From Hymenobacter yonginensis (GTDB lineage Bacteria; Bacteroidota; Bacteroidia; Cytophagales; Hymenobacteraceae): a stretch of DNA of 64,000 bases. Shown here in pieces: positions 25,866-33,985 of this stretch. Both the position numbers and the translations under genes were made by a program. The notes under the pieces were generated by a model that was not told where the DNA came from, made no database searches, and saw only the letters and a program-made list of their open reading frames with translations. Positions within the stretch are counted from its first letter, which is position 1, and each line of letters begins with the position of its first letter. The DNA is taken from assembly GCF_027625995.1 (NCBI RefSeq), contig NZ_CP115396.1:3162001-3226000 (forward strand). Direction: 5' to 3'.

Positions 25866-25959
25866 CAACCACGCTAACAGGCTGCACCTACAGCGCCCCG
25901 TACGCTTCCACGCATAGTTCAAACTTCCAACCCTCAGCAGGCCCTGTTCCATCCGATTT

Positions 25960-25992
25960 GCCCCGCTCCACCATTGGTGGGCGGGGCTTTTT
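25960..25992 (+). terminator. Terminator before the M28 peptidase gene
   Basis: Stem GCCCCGCTCCACC / GGTGGGCGGGGC followed by TTTTT. Confidence 0.85.
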
Positions 25993-26026
25993 CGCGTAGC
26001 TTTCCTCTTTCACGCTACTTCCTGCC

Positions 26027-27538
26027 ATGAACCACTTCCGCCATACTACGCTGCGCCTACTGCTGGCCGGCCTTGCCCTCACGGCCCCGCTGGCCGGCCA
26101 CGCCCAGCAGAAACCCGCCAAAGCCACCAAAACGTCTAAAGCCGGCAGCGGCCTTGCTGTCATCAAGGAAGCCGACCTCAAGCGCGACCTGTTTGCGCTG
26201 GCCGACGACAAGTACCGCGGCCGCGAGGGCGGCACCCTCGACGAGCTGCGCGCCTCCGCCTGGCTGGCCGAGCAGATCCGGGCCACCGGCATGGAGCCCG
26301 CCGGCGACGACGGCACCTACTTCCAGTGGTTCAATCTGCAGCGCACGCGCCTCACCAAAACCAGCACGCTCCGCATCGGCACGCGCCAGCTCAGGCCTAA
26401 CCACGACGCCATGGTGGTGGCGCCTACCAACGCCAGCGTGAATGCGCCGCTAGTGTTCGTGGGCCTGGCCACCCCCGCCGAGCTGGCGAAAGTGGACTTG
26501 AAGGGCAAGGCCGTAGCGCTCCAGGTTTCGGGTGCGCCCACCGACGGCATCAGCTACCGCCGCTACCTGTTCGGGAAGCTGCGCGACCAGGCCGCCGAGC
26601 TGTTCAAGGCCGGCGCCGTGGCCGTGGTGTTTGTGTCCGACGACAAGGCGCAGGCCATTTACGACCATTGGAGCCACATCTACGAGCGGGGCCGCTACGG
26701 CCTGCCCGGCGACGCCAACACGGCCGTAGTGAACCAGCCGCCGGTGGTGTGGCTGCCCGCCGAGGCCCTGAGCTGGGCCAAGCAGGCCGGTCAGCAGTTC
26801 AGCGCCGAGCTGAAGGTGGAGAGCTTCGCGTATCCGTCGGTGAACATTGTAGCCAAGATGCCCGGCACTGACGTCCAGCTCAAAAACGAGTATGTGCTCT
26901 TCAGCACCCACCAGGACCACGACGGCGCCCGCGCCCCCGTGGCCGGCGACTCCATCTACAACGGCGCCGACGACAACGCCACCGGCTGCGCGGCGCTGCT
27001 GGCACTCATGCGGGCGTACAAGCAGGAGCCGGCCCGCCGCTCGGCGCTATTTGTGTTTCACGGGGCCGAGGAGCGCGGCCTGCTGGGCTCGCGCTACTTC
27101 TCCGACAAGCCCACCGTGCCGAAAGAGTCCATCGTGGCGGTGCTGAACGCCGAAATGATGGGCCGCAACGCCGCCGACTCGGCCGCCCTGCTGGGCTCCA
27201 CCCCGCCCCACCTCAACTCGTCGGACCTGGTGAAAACCGCCCTGGCAGCCAATCAGGAAGGCCCGAAGTTCAAGTTGGACACCGAGTGGGACAAGGCCAC
27301 GCACCCCGAAGGCTGGTATTTCCGCTCCGACCACCTGCCCTACGCCCGCTTGGGCATCCCGGCCATCATGTACACCTCCCTGCTGCACGCCGACTATCAC
27401 ACGCCCAAAGACGAAGCCAGCCGCATCGACTACGGCAAGCTGCTGCGCATGACCCAGTGGATGTACCGCACCGGCTGGGCCGTGTCCAACCGCACCGCGC
27501 CCCCGGCCCGCGAGCCGGGCTTCAAGCTGGAGCGCTAG
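26027..27538 (+). CDS. M28-family secreted metallopeptidase
   Basis: A 503-residue exported aminopeptidase-like enzyme. Signal peptide to about residue 27 (LLLAGLALTAPLAGHAQ). N-terminal region carries LFALADDKYRGREGGTLDELRASAWLAEQIRATGMEPAGDDGTYFQWF, then a PA-like insert (GLATPAELAKVDLKGKAVAL). The zinc-peptidase core shows STHQDHDG (metal His), NGADDNATG (bridging Asp), FHGAEERGLLGS (general base Glu and metal Glu) and the later SDHLPYARLGIPAIMYTSLLHADYHTPKDEA (metal His). It fits the family's usual length and full metal-site set. Confidence 0.93.
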   Translation: MNHFRHTTLRLLLAGLALTAPLAGHAQQKPAKATKTSKAGSGLAVIKEADLKRDLFALADDKYRGREGGTLDELRASAWLAEQIRATGMEPAGDDGTYFQWFNLQRTRLTKTSTLRIGTRQLRPNHDAMVVAPTNASVNAPLVFVGLATPAELAKVDLKGKAVALQVSGAPTDGISYRRYLFGKLRDQAAELFKAGAVAVVFVSDDKAQAIYDHWSHIYERGRYGLPGDANTAVVNQPPVVWLPAEALSWAKQAGQQFSAELKVESFAYPSVNIVAKMPGTDVQLKNEYVLFSTHQDHDGARAPVAGDSIYNGADDNATGCAALLALMRAYKQEPARRSALFVFHGAEERGLLGSRYFSDKPTVPKESIVAVLNAEMMGRNAADSAALLGSTPPHLNSSDLVKTALAANQEGPKFKLDTEWDKATHPEGWYFRSDHLPYARLGIPAIMYTSLLHADYHTPKDEASRIDYGKLLRMTQWMYRTGWAVSNRTAPPAREPGFKLER

Positions 27539-27763
27539 CACCTGCAGTATAGTGGACAGTAGGGCAGCAGTAGCGCGAACTTTGTAGTTCGCGTCCCCAC
27601 GCCATCACAACGATACTGTCCTATAATACCACGAACGGCGCGGGGGCGCGAACTGCAAAGTTCGCGCTACTGCCGCCGTTCTGAACCATACTGTCCCACA
27701 GTGCCTTGAACGGCGCGGTAGCACGAACTACAAAGTTCGTGCTACCGCGCCGTTCGCTATTTA

Positions 27764-27800
27764 GATATTTTCCAATCAACTATTTAAATATATTCTAAAC
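27764..27800. promoter_or_regulatory. Possible operator upstream of the FecA-like receptor gene
   Basis: An AT-rich stretch in GC-rich surroundings, with the palindrome TATTTAAATA at 27781-27790 and a looser inverted pair TTAGATATTT..AAATATATTCTAA around it. Iron-responsive control is a guess; nothing here matches a classical Fur box clearly. Confidence 0.3.
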
Positions 27801-27805
27801 AGCCT

Positions 27806-27813
27806 TACCTTTG
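27806..27813 (+). promoter_or_regulatory. -7 promoter element (TACCTTTG) of the TonB-dependent receptor gene
   Basis: Matches TAnnTTTG, 42 bp before ATG 27856. A -33 TTG is not evident, which suggests activator-dependent expression. Confidence 0.6.
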
Positions 27814-27855
27814 CGGCAGAATTCAGCCAACCTCCGGCTGATAACCCTGCTGTTC

Positions 27856-30351
27856 ATGCGTCGTTCTTCCCTGCTTCTCTCTTCCCTTCTGCTTGCGGCC
27901 GGCACCACGGCCACTCCGGTGGCCGCCGTAGCCAGCCCACTTCACCTCCGCCACGACGAGCCCGGCAAGGGCGCCACGCTCACCGGCACCGTGCTCGATC
28001 CGGCCGGCAAAGCCGTGGAAGGCGTGCTGGTAGCCGTTGGGGAGCGCACGGCCGTAACGGACGCACGCGGCGCGTTTCGCCTCTACGGGCTGCCCGTGGG
28101 CGAAGCCACTGTGACGGTGAGCGGCCTGAGCATCCGGCCCATCAGCCAGACCGTGACGCTGCAGAGCGGGCAGCCGCTGACGCTCAAGCTCACGATTGAA
28201 GAGGCGGTGCAGCAGCTAGCCGGCGTGACGGTAGCGGCCAAAAGCCTGCGTTTCGCGCCGGAAGTGGATGGCAACACCATCACCGCGGGCAAGAAAAATG
28301 AGGTGGTGGAGCTGGACAAGCTCGACGCCAACCTGGTGGTGAACAGCGCCCGCCAGGTGTTTGCCAAAGTGCCCGGCGTGACGGTGTGGGAAAGCGACGG
28401 CTCGGGCCAGCAGATCAATGTGGCCACCCGCGGCCTCTCGCCCAACCGCAGCTGGGAGTTCAACACTCGCCAGAACGGCATGGACATCAGCTCCGACCCC
28501 ATGGGCTACCCGGAGGCCTACTACAACCCGCCGCTGGAAGCCGTGGAGCGCATCCAGATTGTGCGCGGCGGCGGCTCGTTGCAGTATGGCCCGCAGTTTG
28601 GCGGCCTGCTGAACTACGAGCTGAAGCGCGGCCCCAAAGACAAAAGGATTCAGTTTGAAACCAGCAACAGCGTGGGCAACAACGGCCTGCTGGGCACCTA
28701 CAACTCGCTGGGCGGCACCGTGGGCAAGGTGAGCTACTTCGGCTACTACCAGCAGCGCGTGGGCGGCGGCTGGCGCGACAACTCGGAGTTCAACATCCGC
28801 AACTTCCACGGTAACGTGCAGTTTCAGGCTACCGACAAGCTGCGGCTGGGCGCCGAAATCAGCCACCTCGGCTACGAGATTCAGCAGCCCGGCGGCCTCA
28901 CCGACGAGCAGTTCTACAACGGCGACGTGCGTAAAAGCAGCCGCGGCCGCAACTGGTTCAGCACGCCCTGGACCATCCCGGCCTTCACGGCCGACTACCA
29001 GTTTTCGGAGCGCACGCGCCTGAGCCTGAAAACCTTCGGCTTGATTGGCGAGCGGAACTCTATCGGGCTGCCCAGCAGCGTGAGCGTGGCCCTGCCCGAC
29101 AACGAAAACCCCGCCACCGGCCAGGCCGCTGCGCGCCAGCTCGACCGGGACCGGTACCGCAACCTGGGCTCAGAGCTGCGCCTGCTCACCGACTACGACC
29201 TGCTGGGCCAGCAGCACACGCTGGCCGCCGGCCTGCGCGTAGCGGCCGCCAACCTGGGCCGCCGCCAGCAGGGCAAAGGCGACACCGGCTCCGACTTCAA
29301 CCTCGACCTGCAGGCCGCCCGCTACGGCCGCGACCTGAGCTTCCGGACCCGCAACTACGCCGCCTTCGTGGAGAACATCTTCCGGGTGGGCTCGCGCCTG
29401 ACCTTCACGCCGGGCGTGCGCCTGGAGGTGATTGATAACCAAGGGCGCGGCTACCTCAGCCTGAACGCTGATGGCTTGGAGAACCAGATCCGCCAGGACT
29501 CGCGCCGCAAGGTGCTGCTCTACGGTGCCGGCGCCGAGCTGCGCGCCACCGACCAAACCAGCTTCTACGCCAACTACTCGCGCGCCTTCCGGCCCGTCAC
29601 GTTCGGCGACCTGACGCCCCCGGCCACGTCCGACGTTATCGACCCCAACCTGCAGGACGCCCGCGGCTTCAATGCCGAGCTGGGCTACCGCGGCAGCTGG
29701 AAAAATATCCTCACCTTCGACGTGGACGGCTTCTGGCTGCGCTACGACGACCGGATCGGCACCATCCGCCGCTTCGTGCCGGGCAGCAGCACCGCCACCC
29801 AGCAGTTCCGCACCAACATCGGCACGAGCGTGCACAAGGGCGTGGAAGCCTACGTGGAGCTGGATCTGGTGCACGCCCTCACCCAGAATTTCGACCTGCC
29901 GCACTTTGATGTGTTTGCGTCTTCGTCCTTCGTGGATGCCCGCTACACCCAGCTGCGCACGGCCACGCTCAGCGGCAGCAACCTGCAGGAAGGCGACCTG
30001 AAAAACAACCGCGTGGAGTACGCTCCCAAGTACACGCACCGCTTCGGGGCCACGTTTGCCCACAAAGGCTTCTCCACCACGGCGCAGCTGACGCGCGTAT
30101 CGGAGGTATTCACGGATGCCAACAACACCGTAGCGCCGAATGCTGCCGGCACCACCGGCCGCGTGCCCGGCTACTCCGTCACCGACTTGTCGGCCACCTA
30201 CCGCTTTGCCAAGCGCTTCACGGTGCGCGGCGGCCTCAACAACGTATTCGACAAGAACTACTTCACGCGTCGCTCAGGCGGCTACCCCGGCCCCGGCCTG
30301 CTGCCCGCCGACGGCCGCACATGGTTTGCCTCCTTCGGCGTGAAGTTGTAA
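27856..30351 (+). CDS. FecA-like TonB-dependent receptor
   Basis: An 831-residue outer-membrane receptor. Signal peptide (about 1-27), then a carboxypeptidase-like regulatory domain (GATLTGTVLDPAGKAVEGVLVAVGERTAVTDARGAFRLYGLPVG), the plug (about 130-280: QVFAKVPGVTVWESDGSGQQINVATRGLSPNRSWEFNTRQNG, then VERIQIVRGGGSLQYGPQFGGLLNYELKRG) and a 22-strand barrel. The plug closely resembles FecA (iron-dicitrate) receptors, as does the YPEAYYNPPLEAVE stretch. A C-terminal ..GRTWFASFGVKL closes the barrel. It imports an iron or other chelate with energy from TonB. Ligand not proven; no FecR or FecI partner is adjacent. Confidence 0.92.
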   Translation: MRRSSLLLSSLLLAAGTTATPVAAVASPLHLRHDEPGKGATLTGTVLDPAGKAVEGVLVAVGERTAVTDARGAFRLYGLPVGEATVTVSGLSIRPISQTVTLQSGQPLTLKLTIEEAVQQLAGVTVAAKSLRFAPEVDGNTITAGKKNEVVELDKLDANLVVNSARQVFAKVPGVTVWESDGSGQQINVATRGLSPNRSWEFNTRQNGMDISSDPMGYPEAYYNPPLEAVERIQIVRGGGSLQYGPQFGGLLNYELKRGPKDKRIQFETSNSVGNNGLLGTYNSLGGTVGKVSYFGYYQQRVGGGWRDNSEFNIRNFHGNVQFQATDKLRLGAEISHLGYEIQQPGGLTDEQFYNGDVRKSSRGRNWFSTPWTIPAFTADYQFSERTRLSLKTFGLIGERNSIGLPSSVSVALPDNENPATGQAAARQLDRDRYRNLGSELRLLTDYDLLGQQHTLAAGLRVAAANLGRRQQGKGDTGSDFNLDLQAARYGRDLSFRTRNYAAFVENIFRVGSRLTFTPGVRLEVIDNQGRGYLSLNADGLENQIRQDSRRKVLLYGAGAELRATDQTSFYANYSRAFRPVTFGDLTPPATSDVIDPNLQDARGFNAELGYRGSWKNILTFDVDGFWLRYDDRIGTIRRFVPGSSTATQQFRTNIGTSVHKGVEAYVELDLVHALTQNFDLPHFDVFASSSFVDARYTQLRTATLSGSNLQEGDLKNNRVEYAPKYTHRFGATFAHKGFSTTAQLTRVSEVFTDANNTVAPNAAGTTGRVPGYSVTDLSATYRFAKRFTVRGGLNNVFDKNYFTRRSGGYPGPGLLPADGRTWFASFGVKL

Positions 30352-30370
30352 GACAAAGTCAGCTCTTAGC

Positions 30371-30408
30371 AAAACTGCCCGCCTGGCTTGCGCCAGACGG
30401 GCAGTTTT
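30371..30408 (+). terminator. Terminator after the TonB receptor gene
   Basis: Stem AAAACTGCCCGCCTGGC / GCCAGACGGGCAGTTTT, near perfect, with T tract. Confidence 0.88.
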
Positions 30409-30419
30409 GCGTTGCGGCT

Positions 30420-30590
30420 TTTCTTCAAGGATTGAGTTAGCGAGGTTGAGACGCAATATGTTGCGTCTAATCGTTGCCAGATGTGCGCCAGAAGATGTGC
30501 GCTGCCGGATGTGCGCTAGCGGAGCAACATCAGCAACGGCGAGACACAACATATTGTGTCTCTACATTCCGCGCCAGCCTGATAACTGCA
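30420..30590. repeat. Palindromic and tandem repeats
   Basis: GAGACGCAATATGTTGCGTCT (about 30449-30469) and GAGACACAACATATTGTGTCTC (about 30540-30561) are two related palindromes. Between them, GATGTGCGC occurs three times about 14-16 bp apart (30480-30520). No gene is seen in the 264-bp gap. Confidence 0.8.
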
Positions 30591-30615
30591 CTGGCAGGCC
30601 CGCCCGGCCTATGCC

Positions 30616-32763
30616 CTACCCCAGCACTTCCTCGGTGAGCTTGCTGATGTCGCCGCTGACTTTCTGGATGAACTCCAGCTGCTCGGTGAGCTGGGCGTCG
30701 GGGGAAGCGGGGTCGGGGCGGCGCGGGATGGGCTCGGGGGCGGACTCGGCAGCAGCTTCGGGCTCGGCGGGGTCGAGGCGGCGCAGGCTGCGGTGCAGGG
30801 CCTGCCGGGCCTGGCGCAAGGGCCGCAGCAGCACGTTGGGCTGCTCGGGGCGAGTGCTGCCAGCCAACAAACCCGACGTAATGGAAGCCACGTTCGACGA
30901 CAGAATGTGGTTGAGCACCACAAACTCGTGCACCTCGGTGGGGCGGTGCTGCTTGCCGCGCGGCTCCGAGAGCATGCGCTGAAACGCCGCCGCCAGGTTG
31001 GCCGAGCTTACATACACTTCCTTACGGGCCAGCTTGTAGTCGAGCACGGCCACGGGCGAGCCCAGCAGGCTTTCCTGCAGCGTTTGGAGGTAGCGCAGGT
31101 TGGCGCGCAATACCGCCCGCATGTAGTCCTGCAGCTGGTCGGATTCCCAGCGCGGAAACAGCAGGTAGCTGGCCGCAAACGCCAGCAGGCAGCCCATTAT
31201 AGTGTCGAGCACGCGCTCCTCTACCACCTGCAGGTAGCCCAGGCCCATGAAGTTGAACAGGATCAGCACGAAGGGCGTCATGAACGTAACGGCCACGATG
31301 TAGTTGCTGCGCGTGAAGCTGAACGAAATCAGCATAAACACGCCCAGCAGCGCCACCAGCACCATCCGGTCGTCAATCAGCCAAAGCACCAGCCCGCCAA
31401 TCACGCCACCCAGCAGCGTGCCCAGCACGCGGTTGATGTTGCGCTGCTTGGTGAGGCTGAAGGCCGGCTTGAGCATGTAGGTGATGGTCATGATGATCCA
31501 GTAGCTGTGGTGGCCGGGCAGCAGCACCTTGGCCACCACAAAGCCCGCCAGACAGGCCAGCATCATGCGCACGGCGTGCCGGAACACCCCGGAGCTGAGC
31601 GTCAGATGGTCGCGGAGCTGGGCCAGGCCGAACTGCTGGTGCCCCACGAAGCGCCCGAACTCCAGTTCCCGCCCGGTAACGGTGGGCGCGGCCGGCGCCT
31701 GGGCATCGAAGTAGGCCAGGATGTCCTGCAGGCGCTGGGTGAGGTTGCGCAGGTTCACCAGAATCTTTTTCAGCACCAGCGTGTGGCCGGGCTGGGTGGG
31801 ATCTTCGAGGGCGTCGATGCGGGCCTTGAGCTGCTCCAGGCCAGCCGTGAGATTCACGCGGGCCGTATGGCCGTGGTTGGCTTCGATGGCCAGCCCAATG
31901 CTTTCCAGCTCGGCGGCCATCTGCTCCACCAGCCCGGCAATGGCATCGAGCACCCCGGTGGCCTCGAAGCGGGCGTGCAGGGCAGCGTAATCGAAATACG
32001 ACACCGTGATATGCTCATACAAATCCACGGCATCCACGAAGGTGAGCACCAGCCGGCGGCCCGTGCCGGTGGACTCCTTCACCATCTGACGGGTTTTGAA
32101 CAGCAGCTCGCGCACGGCATCCTGCTTTTCGCTCACGGTCACCTGCTGGGCCATCAGGCGGCGGAAGTCGTCGTCGAGCTTGGTGCCGGTGCGGTAGAAC
32201 TCGGCCTTGAGGCGCAGGAAGCCGGCAATAGCCTGCACACACTCGCCCAGCGCCTGCTGGGCCGGGCGGTAGGGCCGGATCTGGTACCAGAGCAAGCTCA
32301 CCAGCAGATACCACACGCCGCCGGCCGTCACCTGCAGGGCATACTCTACCAGTTGGCGCAGCGTGAGGCTGCGGTCCATCATCAAGATGACAAGCAGCAG
32401 CCCGGCCGAACCGACGGAAGCCGCCCGGTTGCCGTAGGCCAGAAACAAGGTAAACACAAAGCTCAGCACCCCGATTTCCAGGCCCTGCAGCCAGATGTAG
32501 GGCTGCAGCAGGCCGGTGAGCAGGGCCAGGCCCGGCAGCAGCAGAATGCCCGCCAGCATGCCGTTGCGGCGGTGCACCACCGGCCCCGGCGAGTCGGTGA
32601 TGCTGATGCAGAGCGCGCCCAGCGCCACTTCCACGCCGGTGCCCAACTGCCCCAGCCAGCCCAGCACTACGCCCGGCAACAGCACGGCCAGCGTGATGCG
32701 CAGCGCGTCGGAAAAATCCTGGCTGAAGAAGAAGTAGCGAACCTTGCGGGCTTGGGCGTTCAT
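30616..32763 (-). CDS. FUSC-family inner-membrane transporter (YccS-like)
   Basis: A 715-residue protein with two membrane blocks. The N-terminal one (residues 20-160: ITLAVLLPGVVLGWLGQLGTG.., GALCISITDSPGPV, RNGMLAGILLLPGLALLTGL) and a second (about 390-520: SYWIIMTITYMLKPAFSLTKQRNINRVLGTLLGG, FMLISFSFTRSNYIVAVTFMTP) are separated and followed by cytoplasmic domains. The second block motif SYWIIMTITYMLKP..T..RN..RVLGTLLGG fits FUSC/aromatic acid exporter proteins such as YccS. It probably exports small organic acids or lipophilic compounds. Next gene downstream on the same strand is absent; bestrophin lies upstream. Confidence 0.88.
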   Translation of the reverse strand: MNAQARKVRYFFFSQDFSDALRITLAVLLPGVVLGWLGQLGTGVEVALGALCISITDSPGPVVHRRNGMLAGILLLPGLALLTGLLQPYIWLQGLEIGVLSFVFTLFLAYGNRAASVGSAGLLLVILMMDRSLTLRQLVEYALQVTAGGVWYLLVSLLWYQIRPYRPAQQALGECVQAIAGFLRLKAEFYRTGTKLDDDFRRLMAQQVTVSEKQDAVRELLFKTRQMVKESTGTGRRLVLTFVDAVDLYEHITVSYFDYAALHARFEATGVLDAIAGLVEQMAAELESIGLAIEANHGHTARVNLTAGLEQLKARIDALEDPTQPGHTLVLKKILVNLRNLTQRLQDILAYFDAQAPAAPTVTGRELEFGRFVGHQQFGLAQLRDHLTLSSGVFRHAVRMMLACLAGFVVAKVLLPGHHSYWIIMTITYMLKPAFSLTKQRNINRVLGTLLGGVIGGLVLWLIDDRMVLVALLGVFMLISFSFTRSNYIVAVTFMTPFVLILFNFMGLGYLQVVEERVLDTIMGCLLAFAASYLLFPRWESDQLQDYMRAVLRANLRYLQTLQESLLGSPVAVLDYKLARKEVYVSSANLAAAFQRMLSEPRGKQHRPTEVHEFVVLNHILSSNVASITSGLLAGSTRPEQPNVLLRPLRQARQALHRSLRRLDPAEPEAAAESAPEPIPRRPDPASPDAQLTEQLEFIQKVSGDISKLTEEVLG

Positions 32764-32779
32764 GTGGGGGCGGAACCTG

Positions 32780-32895
32780 AGAGTATCGAGTATTTAGTAG
32801 TGAGTATGTAGTAATTGAAAAAATGCTGCAGCACATTCGTTTGCTTGAACTACCACCCGCTGCTTACCAGCTACTCCATACTTACTACCAGACAC
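32780..32895. repeat. Imperfect inverted repeat between FUSC and bestrophin genes
   Basis: A GAGTATTTAGTAGTGAGTATG-like left side (about 32783-32805) and TACTCCATACTTACTACC-like right side (about 32873-32890) are loosely complementary. The arms look like degenerate short tandem units. The right side abuts the bestrophin stop. Confidence 0.5.
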
Positions 32896-33864
32896 TTAAT
32901 ACAGAATATCGTCGATGGGGGCCAGCTTGGGCGGCAGGTGGGTTTCGCCCAGCATTTCGCGCAGGTCGATTTCGATGGTGCGGCAGATGGCCGTCATGGG
33001 CACGTCGTTCATCTCGTTTTCAAACGGATTCTCGCTGCTGTGGCCCACCATCTCGATGATGTAGAACACCCACGACACCAGCACCGAAAACGGCACGGTC
33101 AGCCAGATGTGGTCGGGGCCCATCTTCACAAACTCGCCGATGAGGCCCAGCGGCAGCAGCGCCGCAAAAATCCACACAAACATGAAGCTGTAGAAGGCAT
33201 ATTGGCGCGGAAACGGCGTGTTCTTGATTCGCTCGCAGCCGCCTTGCAGGTTGTTGAACTGCTCGATGCTGGTCATCATGTTCACGTGCTGGAAGTCGTT
33301 GAGCAGGCCGCGCTCCTCGCGCAGCACGCGCAGGTCGGCGGCCTGCTGGCGCAGCAGGTGCGCGGAGGGGTTCTGCTTGCGCTGCATCTCGCGGGCCTCG
33401 GTGGGGTCCAGAAACGGGGCCACCTGGGTTTCCCAGAGGTCGGGCTGGCGGCGCAGCTGCAGGCGCAGGGCGTTGGCCCAGGCTATCTGGCGGTACACGA
33501 GGCGGCGGTGGCGCAAACTCAGCTCGGCGTGTGAGGCCGCCGGCGCCTCCACGCCCGGCGCATCCACCACCGACGTCACGTATTCCAGCGCCTGAATGGC
33601 CCAGGTGCGGCTGTAGTTCACGATGCCGCCCCACAGCTGCCGGCCCTCCCAGAAACGGTCGTAGGAGCCGTTGTTTTTGAAGCCGATGTAGAACGACACC
33701 GCAATGCCCAGCGTAGCCACCGGTTGCCACGGAATCGACAACGAATGGAAGCCCAGCGGCCCATACACCAGGCAGATCAGCAGCGAATACAGCGTAAATG
33801 CCAGCAGCCCCTTCCAGGAGAATTTCCAGATGACGCGCCAGCGCAGATTGTTACGAACGTACAT
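32896..33864 (-). CDS. Bestrophin-family ion channel
   Basis: A 322-residue bestrophin/UPF0187 protein. It starts MYVRNNLRWRVIWKFSWKGLLAF and shows the family features: the bestrophin neck LGIAVSFYIGFKNNGSYDRFWEGRQLWGGIVNYSR (GFKNN and RFWEGR), two pairs of helices, and the DHIWLTVPFSVLVSWVFYIIEMVGHSSENPFENEMNDVPMTAICRTIEIDL tail with GxSxENPFE..NDVP. Bacterial members form pentameric cation or anion channels. It is 132 bp upstream of the FUSC gene. Confidence 0.95.
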   Translation of the reverse strand: MYVRNNLRWRVIWKFSWKGLLAFTLYSLLICLVYGPLGFHSLSIPWQPVATLGIAVSFYIGFKNNGSYDRFWEGRQLWGGIVNYSRTWAIQALEYVTSVVDAPGVEAPAASHAELSLRHRRLVYRQIAWANALRLQLRRQPDLWETQVAPFLDPTEAREMQRKQNPSAHLLRQQAADLRVLREERGLLNDFQHVNMMTSIEQFNNLQGGCERIKNTPFPRQYAFYSFMFVWIFAALLPLGLIGEFVKMGPDHIWLTVPFSVLVSWVFYIIEMVGHSSENPFENEMNDVPMTAICRTIEIDLREMLGETHLPPKLAPIDDILY

Positions 33865-33868
33865 GAAA

Positions 33869-33985
33869 GAGTAGCTGAGTAAGGGAGTAGCTGAGTAAAG
33901 AGGAACGGGGGAATTGAGTGACTGAGTGGAGCAGGCATTCTGCCTTACGAAGACTTTACTCAGTTACTCAACTACTCAGCTACTC
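33869..33985. repeat. 32-bp inverted repeat covering the MutS-like stop codon
   Basis: Arms 33869-33900 (GAGTAGCTGAGTAAGG..) and 33954-33985 are complementary with about 4 mismatches. The right arm includes the last codons of the membrane MutS-like gene. Arms consist of loose GAGTAGCTGA tandem units. Confidence 0.8.

Larger units (their letters stand above)
27539..27855. repeat. 317-bp gene-free gap filled with GCGAACT-type palindromes
   Basis: Four palindromic units, two of them a pair: 27570-27598 (GTAGCGCGAACTTTGTAG..), 27643-27670 (inverted partner), and a perfect 22-bp stem with a 4-nt loop at 27708-27755. The motif GCGAACT..AGTTCGC repeats with small variation. The last 60 bp are AT-rich and hold the promoter of the TonB receptor gene. 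Confidence 0.88.

Noticed and set aside
27539-27855. Possible CRISPR array because of repeated palindromes
   Set aside because: Copies are few, inverted rather than direct, and spacing is irregular; no cas genes in the window.
30793-32811. 672-residue plus-strand frame opposite the FUSC gene
   Set aside because: His/Gln-rich translation without domains, antisense to a full FUSC protein.
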